DNA of 64,000 nt from Ruegeria sp. SCSIO 43209 (GCF_019904295.1 NZ_CP065359.1:3346001-3410000); one strand, 5' to 3'; positions 27,028 to 37,078 are shown, numbered from the stretch's first letter. The notes: a model not told the origin generated them from the letters alone. Made by a program: numbers and translations.

Positions 27028-27990
27028 GTGTTCAAGAAAACCTCAATCACCGCATTTGCCGCGGCGGCCCTGATGGCACCAGCGGCATATGCTGAAGAAT
27101 TTATCACGATCGGAACTGGCGGCGTTACGGGTGTCTATTACCCGACGGGTGGCGCGATCTGCCGTCTGGTCAACAAGGGCCGGAAAGAGCACGGGGTCCG
27201 GTGTTCGGTGGAGTCGACTGGGGGGTCGGTTTACAACATCAACACCATTCGCGAAGGCGAGCTTGAGTTTGGGGTGGCACAGTCGGACTGGCAGTACCAC
27301 GCATTCAACGGCAGCTCGAAATTCGAAGAAGCCGGCCCGTTTGAGAACCTGCGTGCCGTGTTCTCGGTACACCCAGAGCCGTTCACGGTTGTGGCGCGTG
27401 CCGACGCGGGTATCTCGAATTTCGAAGACCTGAAGGGCAAGCGCGTCAACATCGGCAACCCCGGTTCCGGTCAGCGCGGCACCATGGAAGTGCTGCTGGG
27501 CGAAATGGGTTGGACCACAGACGATTTCGAACTGGCGACCGAGCTGAAGGCGGCTGAACAGTCGGCTGCCCTGTGCGACAACCAGATCGACGCGATGGTT
27601 TACACCGTTGGTCACCCCTCGGGTTCGATCCAGGAAGCCACCACCGCGTGCGACTCGGTTCTGGTGAATGTCAGTGGTGACGCGGTTGACAAGCTGGTGG
27701 GCGACAACTCGTTCTACCGTACCGCAACCATCCCCGGTGGCATGTACCGCGGTTCGGATGGTGACACATCGACCTTTGGTGTGGGCGCGACCTTCGTGAC
27801 TTCGGCAGATGTGTCGGAAGACGCGGTTTACGCGGTTGTCAGCTCGGTCTTCGAGAATTTCGATGACTTCAAAAAGCTGCACCCGGCATTTGCCAACCTG
27901 AAACCGGAAGAAATGATTGCGGATGGCCTGTCGGCACCGCTGCATCCGGGCGCTGAGAAGTACTACAAAGAAAAAGGCTGGATTCAGTAA
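27028..27990 (+). CDS. TAXI-family TRAP solute receptor
   Basis: The 320-residue periplasmic receptor starts at GTG 27028, eight bases after GGAG. A Sec signal peptide (residues 1-23, ending AAYA) is followed by the TAXI signature [52 protein letters not shown] and [20 protein letters not shown]. It delivers its ligand to the permease encoded next. TAXI receptors bind dicarboxylates, amino acids or related compounds; the ligand cannot be read from sequence. A strong hairpin follows the gene. Confidence 0.94.
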   Translation: MFKKTSITAFAAAALMAPAAYAEEFITIGTGGVTGVYYPTGGAICRLVNKGRKEHGVRCSVESTGGSVYNINTIREGELEFGVAQSDWQYHAFNGSSKFEEAGPFENLRAVFSVHPEPFTVVARADAGISNFEDLKGKRVNIGNPGSGQRGTMEVLLGEMGWTTDDFELATELKAAEQSAALCDNQIDAMVYTVGHPSGSIQEATTACDSVLVNVSGDAVDKLVGDNSFYRTATIPGGMYRGSDGDTSTFGVGATFVTSADVSEDAVYAVVSSVFENFDDFKKLHPAFANLKPEEMIADGLSAPLHPGAEKYYKEKGWIQ

Positions 27991-28002
27991 CCAGACCTGA
28001 CA

Positions 28003-28026
28003 CGGGGCGCCTTTCGGGGCGCCCCG
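28003..28026 (+). other. mRNA hairpin between receptor and permease genes
   Basis: A perfect 9-bp GC stem (CGGGGCGCC and GGCGCCCCG, loop TTTCGG) starts 12 bases after the receptor stop and has no T-run. Such hairpins usually protect the upstream message and let the receptor be made in excess over the permease. Confidence 0.6.
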
Positions 28027-28097
28027 ATTCATATCCGGGCTAAACCGGAGACAAGACGGCCGTAAAAACCAAGGCCGAAGGACAGGGAGATACCAAC

Positions 28098-30707
28098 ATG
28101 AGTTCCGACACACAGGGCAATCGCCCTCTTTCCGAAGAAGAGCTTCAGGAACTGGTTGCCTCATCAGATGCAGGCGCGCGTGATCCGGCGGGAAATGTCG
28201 GGCTGTTTCTGGCGATCGTTGCGGTTTTGTGGTCGGTGTTTCAGGTCGTTCTGGCCTCTCCCCTATCGAATTATCTGCTGCCGGGCAGTGTAGTGAACAA
28301 CTCACGCCAGATTCATCTGGCCTTTGCGATGTTCCTGGCCTTTTCGGCCTATCCGGCACTGAAATCCAGCCCGCGGAACTACATCCCGATTCAGGATTGG
28401 ATCATGGGGATCGTGGGCGCATTTCTGGCCCTCTATGGCTATTTCTTCTACCAAAAGATCGTCGATGCGGGCGGTCTCGCAGACGATACGGACAAGTGGT
28501 TTGCTCTTGTTGGCCTGCTGTTGTTGTTCGAGGCGGCGCGTCGCGCGCTTGGCCCGGCAATGGCGATCATCGCCACGATCTTTCTGGCCTACGTATTCTT
28601 CGGTTCCTCCGAGTGGGTGCCCGAGGTGATCCGATGGAAAGGCGCCAGCCTGCAAAAGGCGATGAGCCATATGTGGATCACGTCCGAAGGCGTCTTTGGC
28701 ATCGCGCTGGGCGTTTCAACCAAGTTCGTCTTCCTCTTCGTGCTGTTCGGCGCGCTGCTCGATAAGGCGGGCGCGGGCAACTACTTTATCAAGATGGCCT
28801 TTGGCGCGCTGGGGCACCTGCGCGGTGGCCCGGCCAAAGCGGCTGTTGTTGGTTCTGCGGCGACCGGCCTGATCTCGGGCTCGTCCATTGCGAACGTTGT
28901 CACGACCGGCACCTTCACTATCCCACTGATGAAGCGTGTGGGCTTTTCCAGCGAACAAGCGGGCTCGGTTGAGGTCGCTTCATCCGTGAACGGCCAGATC
29001 ATGCCACCGGTGATGGGCGCTGCTGCCTTCCTGATGGTGGAATATGTAGGCATCTCATACGTTGAGGTGATCACCCACGCCTTCCTGCCCGCTGCGATTT
29101 CTTACATCGCGCTCGTCTACATTGTACACCTTGAAGCGGTGAAGCGGAACATGCCGACACTGGGCGACCGCGTTGTTTCGATGGGTCGTACGATTGGCGG
29201 CATGGCGCTGTTCTTCGTGGGCTTTGCCGGGCTGTGCTATGGCATCCAGTACCCGATCAAAGCGATTGTCGCGCTCATGCCCGATGCGTCGGGTCTGGTC
29301 CTGTCGGCGCTGATCGTTTTGGCCTATCTGATCCTGCTTTGGCTGGCTTCCGGAGTAGAGGACTTGGTGCCTGACGATCCTAATGCCAAAGAGGTTGAAC
29401 TGCCGGTAATTGCCGAAATCTACAAGGCCGGTCTGCATTACCTGCTACCGATCATCGTGCTGGTCTACTTCCTGATGATCGAACAGAAATCACCGGGCCT
29501 ATCAGCCTTCTGGGCGACTTCGCTGTTGTTCGTGATCCTGCTGACTCAAAAGCCGCTCAAATCTATTTTCCGGGGTGAAAGCGACACTGCAAATGCCTTC
29601 AAGGCCGGTGTTGTTGATCTGTGGAATGGTCTGATCGACGGCGCGCGCAACATGATTGGTATCGCGCTGGCGACCGCCACCGCGGGTGTGATCGTGGGCA
29701 CCGTAACGCTGACCGGAGTGGGTCAGGTGATGGCTGACCTGGTCGAGTTCCTGTCGGGTGGCAACCTGATCGCCATGCTGGCGCTGGTCGGTCTTCTCAG
29801 CCTGATCCTCGGAATGGGCCTGCCGACCACGGCGAACTACATCGTCGTCAGCTCGCTGATGGCGGGTGTCGTTGTCGAACTGGGTGCGCAGGACGGCTTG
29901 ATCGTGCCGCTGATCGCGGTGCATCTGTTTGTGTTCTACTTCGGCATCATGGCTGATGTGACGCCGCCAGTTGGTCTGGCGAGCTTTGCCGCCGCCGCCG
30001 TCTCGGGCGGGGATGCGATTAAGACTGGTTTCACCGCCTTCTTCTACAGCTTGCGCACCGTGGCACTGCCTTTCGTGTTCATCTTCAACACTGACCTGTT
30101 GCTGATCGATGTGGGCTGGGTACAGGGCATCTTGGTGGCCGTCTCTGCGACCATCGCGATCCTGATCTTCACTGCCGGCACCATGGGCTGGTTCCTGACC
30201 AAGAACCGCATCTATGAAAGCGTGGCGCTGATTCTGATCGCCTTTGCGCTGTTCCGTCCGGATTTCTTCATGAACCGCATCGCACCGCCCTTTGCGCAGA
30301 TCGAACCGGCACAGCTGACACAGGCCGTGGGTGAGGCCGCACCCGGCAGCACCATGCGGATTGAGGTCGCAGGTCCGGACTTTGACACTGGCAATATGAC
30401 CGAAACCACCGTTGTTCTGGACATTCCGGAAGGAGCCGACGGTACAGCACGCGTTGACGCTCTGGGCCTGATGACGCTGGAAGAGGATGGTCTGGTCAAG
30501 CTCGACGAGCCGATGTTCGGTACACCGGTCGCGGATGAGCTGGATATGTTCGACTATTATGCTGACGATGCCGTTCGCATCACCAGCATTCAGGCCCCGC
30601 AAAGCCAGCCCGCGAAAGAGCTGATCTTTATCCCGGCGCTGATCCTGTTGGGTCTTGTCGCCTTCCTCCAGCGTGGCCGTGCCGCAAAACAGGGAGAACC
30701 CGCATGA
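28098..30707 (+). CDS. TRAP transporter permease, fused DctQM type
   Basis: The 869-residue multi-spanning permease is typical of TAXI systems. The N-terminal small-subunit-like part has about four helices. The large DctM-like part includes GGPAKAAVVGSAATGLISGS, ATATAGVIVGTVTLTGVGQ and GMGLPTTANYIVVSSLMAG. A hydrophilic insert of about 110 residues (roughly 730-840) precedes a last helix (FIPALILLGLVAFLQRG). It imports the TAXI ligand using an ion gradient. It sits 107 bases after the receptor gene, and its stop overlaps the stress-protein start. Confidence 0.94.
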   Translation: MSSDTQGNRPLSEEELQELVASSDAGARDPAGNVGLFLAIVAVLWSVFQVVLASPLSNYLLPGSVVNNSRQIHLAFAMFLAFSAYPALKSSPRNYIPIQDWIMGIVGAFLALYGYFFYQKIVDAGGLADDTDKWFALVGLLLLFEAARRALGPAMAIIATIFLAYVFFGSSEWVPEVIRWKGASLQKAMSHMWITSEGVFGIALGVSTKFVFLFVLFGALLDKAGAGNYFIKMAFGALGHLRGGPAKAAVVGSAATGLISGSSIANVVTTGTFTIPLMKRVGFSSEQAGSVEVASSVNGQIMPPVMGAAAFLMVEYVGISYVEVITHAFLPAAISYIALVYIVHLEAVKRNMPTLGDRVVSMGRTIGGMALFFVGFAGLCYGIQYPIKAIVALMPDASGLVLSALIVLAYLILLWLASGVEDLVPDDPNAKEVELPVIAEIYKAGLHYLLPIIVLVYFLMIEQKSPGLSAFWATSLLFVILLTQKPLKSIFRGESDTANAFKAGVVDLWNGLIDGARNMIGIALATATAGVIVGTVTLTGVGQVMADLVEFLSGGNLIAMLALVGLLSLILGMGLPTTANYIVVSSLMAGVVVELGAQDGLIVPLIAVHLFVFYFGIMADVTPPVGLASFAAAAVSGGDAIKTGFTAFFYSLRTVALPFVFIFNTDLLLIDVGWVQGILVAVSATIAILIFTAGTMGWFLTKNRIYESVALILIAFALFRPDFFMNRIAPPFAQIEPAQLTQAVGEAAPGSTMRIEVAGPDFDTGNMTETTVVLDIPEGADGTARVDALGLMTLEEDGLVKLDEPMFGTPVADELDMFDYYADDAVRITSIQAPQSQPAKELIFIPALILLGLVAFLQRGRAAKQGEPA

Positions 30708-31135
30708 CCCAAGCAATTCTGTGCGCCGTGGATATCAGCAATGGCGATCTTGATGTTGCTGTCCTTGAACGCGCCGCAGCGCTGGCCGAAATGGATGGCG
30801 CGCGGCTGGATGTCGTGACCGTGACACCCGACTATGGCGAAGGTTTCGTCAGCAGTTTTTTCGAGCCCCACCACCACGAAAACGTGATTGAAGAGGCTCA
30901 TGAAAAGCTGGTCGCCCTCTGCGCCGCCACGCTGGGGGAAGAGCGCAACGCCAAGGTCCGTCATGTGGTGGCAACTGGCAGCGCCTATCAGGAGATCCTC
31001 AAAACCGCGGAAGGCGCGGGCTCGGACTTGATCGTGATCGGCGCGCATAAGCCTGACTTGAAGGACTATTTGCTTGGTCCGAATGCGGCGCGGGTCGTGA
31101 GGCATTCGCACACGTCAGTATATGTTGTGCGGTAA
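30704..31135 (+). CDS. Universal stress protein A family
   Basis: The 143-residue USP domain starts ILCAVDISNGDLDVAVLERA. It has the later strand SDLIVIGAHKPDLKDYLLG and the end VVRHSHTSVYVVR. The ATP-binding GxxG-x9-G(S/T) loop is only partly kept (GAHKPDLKDYLLGPNA), so nucleotide binding is uncertain. It overlaps the permease gene by four bases. USP proteins encoded with TRAP transporters, as in the TeaABC-TeaD system, are known to modulate transport, which is the likely role here. Confidence 0.9.
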   Translation: MTQAILCAVDISNGDLDVAVLERAAALAEMDGARLDVVTVTPDYGEGFVSSFFEPHHHENVIEEAHEKLVALCAATLGEERNAKVRHVVATGSAYQEILKTAEGAGSDLIVIGAHKPDLKDYLLGPNAARVVRHSHTSVYVVR

Positions 31136-31219
31136 ATCGATCGGATTTAAGCTGAGAATCTGCCATTTGAAGTTTGTTACTCAGTAGCCAATCTCGCAGA
31201 TCCTTACCGGGAGATTTCT

Positions 31220-32971
31220 ATGATGAAGACATTCATGAAAACCGGCGCCGTTCTGGCGTTGGGTGTTGTCGCTTGCGCGGCCAATGCGCAGGACCCTGCG
31301 CCGGAATATGGCTATGGTTGGGAGGACAAAAACTCGGTGACTGGCACCGAGTTCATGGTCTCGGCCGCCAATCCCATTGCTGCCAAAGCCGGATATGATG
31401 TGCTGGCCGCAGGTGGCACAGCCGCAGATGCGATGATTGCCGTGCAGCTGATGCTCAATCTGGTTGAACCGCAATCATCGGGCATCGGCGGTGGTGCGTT
31501 CATGCTGTATTGGGACGCGTCGGCTAAAACTCTGACCACCATTGATGCGCGCGAAAAGGCCCCCGCGAAAGCCACGCCTGAACGGTTCCTGTTGCCGGAC
31601 GGGGAAAAGATGCCGTGGCCCGAAGCTGTTGTAGGCGGACAATCTGTTGGCGTTCCGGGCATTCTGCGCCTGATGGAAGTGACCCATAACCTCTATGGCA
31701 AGAAAGACTGGGCCTCGCTGTTCCAGTCTACCATCGATCAGGCCGAGCAGGGGTTTGAGGTTTCGCCCCGCATGGCAAACTCGATCCAAAGCACGATTGA
31801 ACGTGAGCGCTCAGTCGGTGTGTTCCCGGCGGGCAAAGCGTATTTCTTCAACGAAGATGACACGCCGCTGCAGGCTGGAACCTTACTACGGAACCCCGAG
31901 TTTGCCGAAACCCTGCGCATTCTGGCCGATCAGGGCGCAGGCGCCTTCTATAGCGGCCCCATCGCCGAAGATATCGTGGCGGCAGTGGATGCCACATCCA
32001 AGGTGGAAAACAATATTACGCTTGAGGATCTGGCCGACTACCGCGTCAAAATCCGCCCCGCCGTCTGCGCCGATTATCGCGGCTACGATGTCTGCGGAAT
32101 GGGTCCGCCAACCTCCGGCGGCCTGACCGTCGGGCAGATTCTGGGGATACTCAGCAACTTCGACCTCGAAGGCACTGGGTGGAACGCCGAGATGGCGCAT
32201 CTCTATGCCGAGGCCGCCAAGCTGGCCTATGCCGACCGCGCGCTTTACATGGCCGACGGCGATTTTATCGATGTACCGGTCAAGGGTCTGCTGGACGCGG
32301 ACTATCTAAAGCTGCGCTCGGAGATGATCGACCCTGCTGCAGCCAGCGAGAAGCGTCAGGCAGGTGAGCCGCCACGTGATCACACCGCCCTGTTCGCGCC
32401 CTCGCAAAACCCGGGTCGTCCCGGCACCAGCCATATCGTGATCCGAGATCAGTACGGCAACGCGCTGTCGATGACGACCACTATTGAGACCGCCTTTGGC
32501 AGCCGGGTTTTTGTGCGGGGTTTCCTGCTGAACAACGAACTCACCGATTTCGACCGCGCACCAAAGGATGGCGACCGTCTGGTGGCCAACCGCGTTGAGG
32601 GTGGCAAACGCCCGCGCAGTTCGATGTCACCAACTATCGTGATGAAGGATGGTGAGCCCTATCTGCTGATCGGCTCGCCCGGCGGTAGCCGCATTATCAA
32701 CTATGTGGCCAAAACGATCATTGCGATCCTGGATTGGGAAATGGACCCGCAGGATGCCATCGAAACCGGGCATTTCGTGCATCGCAACGGGTCTGCGATG
32801 GATCTTGAGCAGGGAACATCCGCTGCCGAATTCGCAGATGCTCTGACCGCCAAAGGTCATGAGGTCAAACAGGTCGATCTTAACAGTGGGCTTCACGCCG
32901 TCCTGATCAAGGATGGCCAGCTGATCGGAGCGGCTGATCCGCGCCGCGAAGGCGTGGCACTAGGCCAATAA
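31220..32971 (+). CDS. ggt: Gamma-glutamyltransferase
   Basis: The 583-residue Ntn-hydrolase has a signal peptide (about residues 1-23, ending ANA). Visible features are the donor-site region SSGIGGGAFMLYWD, DAREKAPAKATPERF, the autoprocessing site before Thr403 (GRPGTSHIVIRDQYGN) and LIGSPGGSRIINYV. It is expected to mature into two subunits in the periplasm and to cleave glutathione and gamma-glutamyl amides. A terminator at 32983 suggests a single-gene unit. It could supply amino acids or act on gamma-glutamyl polyamines. Confidence 0.94.
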   Translation: MMKTFMKTGAVLALGVVACAANAQDPAPEYGYGWEDKNSVTGTEFMVSAANPIAAKAGYDVLAAGGTAADAMIAVQLMLNLVEPQSSGIGGGAFMLYWDASAKTLTTIDAREKAPAKATPERFLLPDGEKMPWPEAVVGGQSVGVPGILRLMEVTHNLYGKKDWASLFQSTIDQAEQGFEVSPRMANSIQSTIERERSVGVFPAGKAYFFNEDDTPLQAGTLLRNPEFAETLRILADQGAGAFYSGPIAEDIVAAVDATSKVENNITLEDLADYRVKIRPAVCADYRGYDVCGMGPPTSGGLTVGQILGILSNFDLEGTGWNAEMAHLYAEAAKLAYADRALYMADGDFIDVPVKGLLDADYLKLRSEMIDPAAASEKRQAGEPPRDHTALFAPSQNPGRPGTSHIVIRDQYGNALSMTTTIETAFGSRVFVRGFLLNNELTDFDRAPKDGDRLVANRVEGGKRPRSSMSPTIVMKDGEPYLLIGSPGGSRIINYVAKTIIAILDWEMDPQDAIETGHFVHRNGSAMDLEQGTSAAEFADALTAKGHEVKQVDLNSGLHAVLIKDGQLIGAADPRREGVALGQ

Positions 32972-32982
32972 AGGCGAACTGC

Positions 32983-33029
32983 AAAAGGGCTGTTGGACAA
33001 TTGTACCACGCAGCCCTTTTCTCTTGCTT
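32983..33029 (+). terminator. Terminator after gamma-glutamyltransferase gene
   Basis: AAAAGGGCTG (32983-32992) pairs with CAGCCCTTTT (33011-33020) around an 18-base loop, followed by a pyrimidine-rich CTCTTGCTTT run. It starts 11 bases after the stop codon. Confidence 0.75.
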
Positions 33030-33057
33030 TAACAGCGTACTCGTCCGATAGGGCGGT

Positions 33058-34263
33058 ATGTTCAAAAGCCGCGCAATAACCTTCATTCTGATCACACTGA
33101 TGATTGATGCCATCGGTATCGGCATCGTGTTCCCGATCATGCCCGACCTGATGGATCGCGTCGGTGCGGGCAACACCGGACAAGGAGCTTTTTGGGGTGG
33201 GCTGCTGATGGCCGCCTATGCCGGGGCGCTGTTCCTGTGCGGACCCATTGTCGGCAGCATTTCGGATGCGGTTGGCCGCAGGCCGATCCTGATCGCAGCG
33301 CTGACCATGTTGGCGCTGGATTATGTGATCATGGCGCTGGTCGAAACATTCTGGCTGCTTCTTCTGGGGCGAACGCTCGCGGGGCTTGCGGGGGCGACCT
33401 ATATCACCGCAACGGCTTACATTGCTGACATATCATCACCGACCGAGAAGGCGGCGAATTTCGGTCTGATCGGGGCGGCCTTCGGGATTGGGTTTGTGCT
33501 TGGCCCGGCCATCGGCGGCATCGCTGCCGGGATCAGCATTACTGCGCCGTTCTGGATTGCTGCGGTCTTGTCCGCCGCCAACGCCCTGTTCGGAGTCTTC
33601 GTCCTGCCCGAGAGCCTGAAACCAGAAAAACGCCGCCCCTTTGGCAAGCGCGACCTGAACCCGTTCAAATCGATCTTTGACTCCTTCCGCTTTCCGGGGC
33701 TGGCAGTGCCGCTGCTGTGCATTTTCATCTTTGAATTTGCCAACATGGTCTACCCCACCCTCTGGGCCTTCTGGATACGAGAGGTGTTTGGCTGGTCCAC
33801 GCTGTATATCGGCCTGTCGCTGGCCGCATACGGCGTGCTGTTGGCCTTCGTCCAAGCCGGACTGATGCCGGTCTTCATTCGCTGGATCGGCGATTACCGA
33901 ACCCTGCTGCTGGGGATGGTATCGGCATTGGTCGGAATGATCGGCTTTGGGTTTACCGTAACGGTTACGGCACTTGTCATCTTTATTCTGCTTGCCGCGC
34001 TGTCCGACCTCGTGCCCGCCTTGATCACGGCTATGGCCTCGAACCAGGCGGACGAAGACCGGCAGGGCGTGGTGCAGGGAGTCATCGCGTCACTGTCTTC
34101 TGTCGCTGCGGTTCTGTCGCCTTTGGTGATGACCGGCATCTTTCAGGCGTCGGTCGATGGCGAAGGCACTTATATGCCCGGCGCACCGTTTTTTTTCTCG
34201 GCGGCTCTGGTCTTGGTGATGATGCCGTTGGTGTTCCGTCTGCGCGGGCACGCATCGGTTTGA
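33058..34263 (+). CDS. MFS transporter, tetracycline-efflux-like family
   Basis: The 401-residue protein has about 12 membrane helices. The first begins ITFILITLMIDAIGIGIVFP. The loop 2-3 motif A is GSISDAVGRRPILIAALTM, and the antiporter-type motif C-like GLIGAAFGIGFVLGPAIGG lies in helix 5. This matches the Tet/DHA1 class of drug-proton antiporters, but many roseobacter members have no known drug substrate. The preceding terminator suggests its own promoter at 33030-33057. Confidence 0.87.
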   Translation: MFKSRAITFILITLMIDAIGIGIVFPIMPDLMDRVGAGNTGQGAFWGGLLMAAYAGALFLCGPIVGSISDAVGRRPILIAALTMLALDYVIMALVETFWLLLLGRTLAGLAGATYITATAYIADISSPTEKAANFGLIGAAFGIGFVLGPAIGGIAAGISITAPFWIAAVLSAANALFGVFVLPESLKPEKRRPFGKRDLNPFKSIFDSFRFPGLAVPLLCIFIFEFANMVYPTLWAFWIREVFGWSTLYIGLSLAAYGVLLAFVQAGLMPVFIRWIGDYRTLLLGMVSALVGMIGFGFTVTVTALVIFILLAALSDLVPALITAMASNQADEDRQGVVQGVIASLSSVAAVLSPLVMTGIFQASVDGEGTYMPGAPFFFSAALVLVMMPLVFRLRGHASV

Positions 34264-34265
34264 AA

Positions 34266-34300
34266 CGAAAAACGCACCCGCAGCGGACTGCGAGTGCGTT
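34266..34300 (-). terminator. Terminator for gabT-gabD (possibly bidirectional)
   Basis: AACGCACCCGCAG and CTGCGAGTGCGTT form an inverted repeat (one mismatch, loop CGGA) at 34271-34300. Read on the minus strand it is followed by TTTTTCG, giving a proper terminator after gabD. On the plus strand the tail GAATTTTC is weaker but may also stop the MFS transcript. Confidence 0.75.
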
Positions 34301-34322
34301 GAATTTTCGAGGCACGAGGCGC

Positions 34323-35798
34323 TTACTGAATTTCACCCATGCAGAGATACTTCATCTCAAGGAAATCCTCGATCCCGTATTTCGAACCCTCACGGCCTAG
34401 ACCGGATTGTTTGACACCGCCGAACGGGGCGACTTCGGTCGAGATCAGGCCAGTGTTGATGCCCACCATGCCCGATTCCAGCGCCTCGGCCACACGCCAG
34501 ACGCGCGCCAGATCGCGGCTGTAGAAATACGAGGCCAGGCCGAACTCGCTGTCATTGGCCATGCTGACGACGTCGTCTTCTTCCTCGAATTTGAACAGCG
34601 GAGCGACGGGGCCGAAGGTTTCGTCCTTTGCCACAACCATGTCGCGGGTTACGCCAGTCAGAACGGTGGGCTCAAAGAATGTCCCACCCAGATCCGAGCG
34701 TTTGCCGCCCAGCGTTACAGTCGCCCCTTTGGAAACCGCGTCCGAGATATGTTCTTCAACTTTGTCGACCGCCGCCTGATTGATCAGGGGACCTGTGGTG
34801 ATGCCGTCGCCAAAGCCGTCGCCGACATTCAAAGATTTTGTCTTCTCGGCCAGCTTGGCAGCAAACTCGTCATAGACGCCCGCCTGCACATAGATGCGGT
34901 TGGCACAGACGCAGGTCTGGCCATTGTTGCGGAACTTCGCGATCATCGCGCCATCCACGGCGGCATCCACGTCGGCATCGTCAAAGACGATGAATGGTGC
35001 GTTACCGCCCAGTTCCAGCGACATCTTCTTGATGGTGCCCGCCGCCTGACGCATCAGGATCTGTCCTACACGGGTCGAGCCGGTGAAGGTGATCTTGGCG
35101 ACCTTGTCATTGGTGCAAAGCTCATTACCGACGCCTGAGCTGTCGGTGCCCGGGATCACGTTGAACACGCCCGCCGGTATACCCGCACGTTCACCCAAAA
35201 CCGCCATCGCCGTCGCCGACAGCGGCGTCAGCGTCGCTGGGCGCGCCACAAAGGTACAGCCCACGGCCAGCGCCGGGCCAACTTTTCGCGCGATCATCGC
35301 GTTCGGGAAATTCCAAGGCGTGATTGATCCCACTACGCCCACGGGCTGCTTCAGCACCACGATGCGCTTGTCGCGCTGGTGGCCGGGGATGACGTCGCCG
35401 TATACACGCTTGGCCTCTTCCGAGAACCACTCGATAAAGGACGCGCCATATAGGATTTCACCGCGCGCCTCGGGCCAGGGTTTACCCATCTCGGCGGTCA
35501 GGATGGTTGCCAGATCGTCTGCGTTTTCGACCATCAGGTCGAACCATTTGCGCAGAATGGCGGCGCGTTCCTTGCCAGTCTGAGCAGCCCATTCCTTCTT
35601 CGCAGCGTAAGCTGCATCGATGGTCTGTGTTGTGCCTTCAATGCTGACATCTGTCACATTGGCGATCAGATCACCAGTCGCGGGGTTGTAGACAGGGAAC
35701 GTTGCCTCACCTTCGACCCATTCACCGTTGATATAGGCGCGGGGTTCCAGAAGGCTGGGATCTTTCAGCTCCAGCTTGGTCACTTTGGTATCCAGCAT
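34323..35798 (-). CDS. gabD: Succinate-semialdehyde dehydrogenase
   Basis: The 491-residue aldehyde dehydrogenase oxidises succinate semialdehyde to succinate, the second step of GABA breakdown. It has GSITPWNFPNAMIARKVGPA, FTGSTRVGQILMRQAA, the catalytic Glu in LELGGNAPFIVFDDAD and Cys in NNGQTCVCANRIYVQAG. ATG 35798 is used; 40 more upstream codons would run through the gabT stop and are not family-like. It starts two bases after gabT, so the two form an operon, ended by the hairpin at 34266-34300. Confidence 0.94.
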   Translation of the reverse strand: MLDTKVTKLELKDPSLLEPRAYINGEWVEGEATFPVYNPATGDLIANVTDVSIEGTTQTIDAAYAAKKEWAAQTGKERAAILRKWFDLMVENADDLATILTAEMGKPWPEARGEILYGASFIEWFSEEAKRVYGDVIPGHQRDKRIVVLKQPVGVVGSITPWNFPNAMIARKVGPALAVGCTFVARPATLTPLSATAMAVLGERAGIPAGVFNVIPGTDSSGVGNELCTNDKVAKITFTGSTRVGQILMRQAAGTIKKMSLELGGNAPFIVFDDADVDAAVDGAMIAKFRNNGQTCVCANRIYVQAGVYDEFAAKLAEKTKSLNVGDGFGDGITTGPLINQAAVDKVEEHISDAVSKGATVTLGGKRSDLGGTFFEPTVLTGVTRDMVVAKDETFGPVAPLFKFEEEDDVVSMANDSEFGLASYFYSRDLARVWRVAEALESGMVGINTGLISTEVAPFGGVKQSGLGREGSKYGIEDFLEMKYLCMGEIQ

Positions 35799-35800
35799 GT

Positions 35801-37078
35801 TCAGGCTCCTTTGGCAGCGTCGATCGAGGCTTCGAGGATATCCATGGCCTCGGCGAAGATTTCGTCCTGCACCGTCAACGGCGCGAGGAAACGAATTACG
35901 TTCCCATATACGCCACATGTCAGCAGGATCAATCCACGCTTCAATGCCTCGACCCGTATGGCGTTTGCCATATCGGGATTCGGGGCGCTGCCGTCGGTCG
36001 TGTTGAACTCGGCCGCAACCATAAGGCCCGGACCACGAATATCTACAATCTCGGGCGTGCGGGAACGGATCGATTCCAGACGCTGTTTCAAGCGCGAGCC
36101 CAGCTCATTGGCGCGCGTGCACAGGTCTTCTTCCTCGATCACATCCATCACAGCATGGGCGGCGGCGATCCCCAGCGGGTTGCCGCCATAGGTTCCGCCC
36201 AAACCACCCGGGTGCGCGGCGTCCATCAGCTCGGCACGACCGGTGACGGCAGCCAGCGGCAGACCACCGGCCAGACCTTTGGCCATGGTGGTGATATCAG
36301 CAGAGACGTCATAAGCGTCCATCGCGAACAGGTTGCCGGTGCGGGCAAAGCCGGTCTGTACCTCATCGGCAATCAGAACGATGCCATGTTCGTCGCAAAG
36401 CGCGCGCAGACCACGCATCAACTCAGCCGGAGCGGGGTAGAAGCCACCTTCGCCCTGAACCGGTTCGATGATGATCGCGGCCACCCGGCCCGGATCAAGA
36501 TCGGCCTTGAACAGTTTAGTCAAAGCACCCAGCGAATCTTCGGTCGAGGTGCCATGCAGATCGATCGGGAACGGGACGTGATAGGTATCGGGCATCATCG
36601 CGCCGAAGCCCGCTTTATAGGGCTGAACCTTGCCGGTCAGCGACATGCCCATGAAGGTGCGGCCGTGAAAAGCGCCGCCAAAGGCCACTACAGCCGGGCG
36701 GCCAGTGGCAGCACGCGCGATCTTGACGGCATTCTCGACCGCCTCGGCACCTGTAGTGACAAAGACGGTTTTCTTGGTGAAGTCGCCGGGCACCTTCTCG
36801 TTCAGGCGCTCGGCCAGGCGGATGTAGCTCTCATAAGGCAGAACCTGATGGCAGGTATGGGTGAAGTTCGCGGCCTGTTTCTGAACAGCCTCCATCACCT
36901 TGGGGTGGCAATGCCCGGTGTTCACAACGGCGATGCCTGCGGCGAAATCAATATAGCGTTTGCCTTCGACATCCCAGACCTCGGAATTCACGGCACGGTC
37001 CACATAGACTTGCGTTTGCATCCCCACGCCCTGCGCGATCGAGGTATTCCGGCGTTCAGCAATCTGAGCGTTCAGCAT
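35801..37078 (-). CDS. gabT: 4-Aminobutyrate aminotransferase
   Basis: The 425-residue class III PLP aminotransferase moves the amino group of GABA to 2-oxoglutarate. It has FAAGIAVVNTGHCHPKVMEA, the PLP contacts VTTGAEAVENAVKIARAATG and FHGRTFMGMSLTGK, the Asp/Gln of VLIADEVQTGFARTG and the Schiff-base Lys in DITTMAKGLAGGLPLAAV. ATG 37078 has AAAGGA eight bases upstream. It is first in the gabT-gabD operon and is divergent from a PuuR-like regulator that probably controls it. Confidence 0.94.
   Translation of the reverse strand: MLNAQIAERRNTSIAQGVGMQTQVYVDRAVNSEVWDVEGKRYIDFAAGIAVVNTGHCHPKVMEAVQKQAANFTHTCHQVLPYESYIRLAERLNEKVPGDFTKKTVFVTTGAEAVENAVKIARAATGRPAVVAFGGAFHGRTFMGMSLTGKVQPYKAGFGAMMPDTYHVPFPIDLHGTSTEDSLGALTKLFKADLDPGRVAAIIIEPVQGEGGFYPAPAELMRGLRALCDEHGIVLIADEVQTGFARTGNLFAMDAYDVSADITTMAKGLAGGLPLAAVTGRAELMDAAHPGGLGGTYGGNPLGIAAAHAVMDVIEEEDLCTRANELGSRLKQRLESIRSRTPEIVDIRGPGLMVAAEFNTTDGSAPNPDMANAIRVEALKRGLILLTCGVYGNVIRFLAPLTVQDEIFAEAMDILEASIDAAKGA

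Noticed and set aside
29502..30716. Long minus-strand ORF (404 codons) opposite the TRAP permease
   Set aside because: Low-complexity Asp/Gln/Arg/His-rich product, opposite a clear permease; shadow frame.
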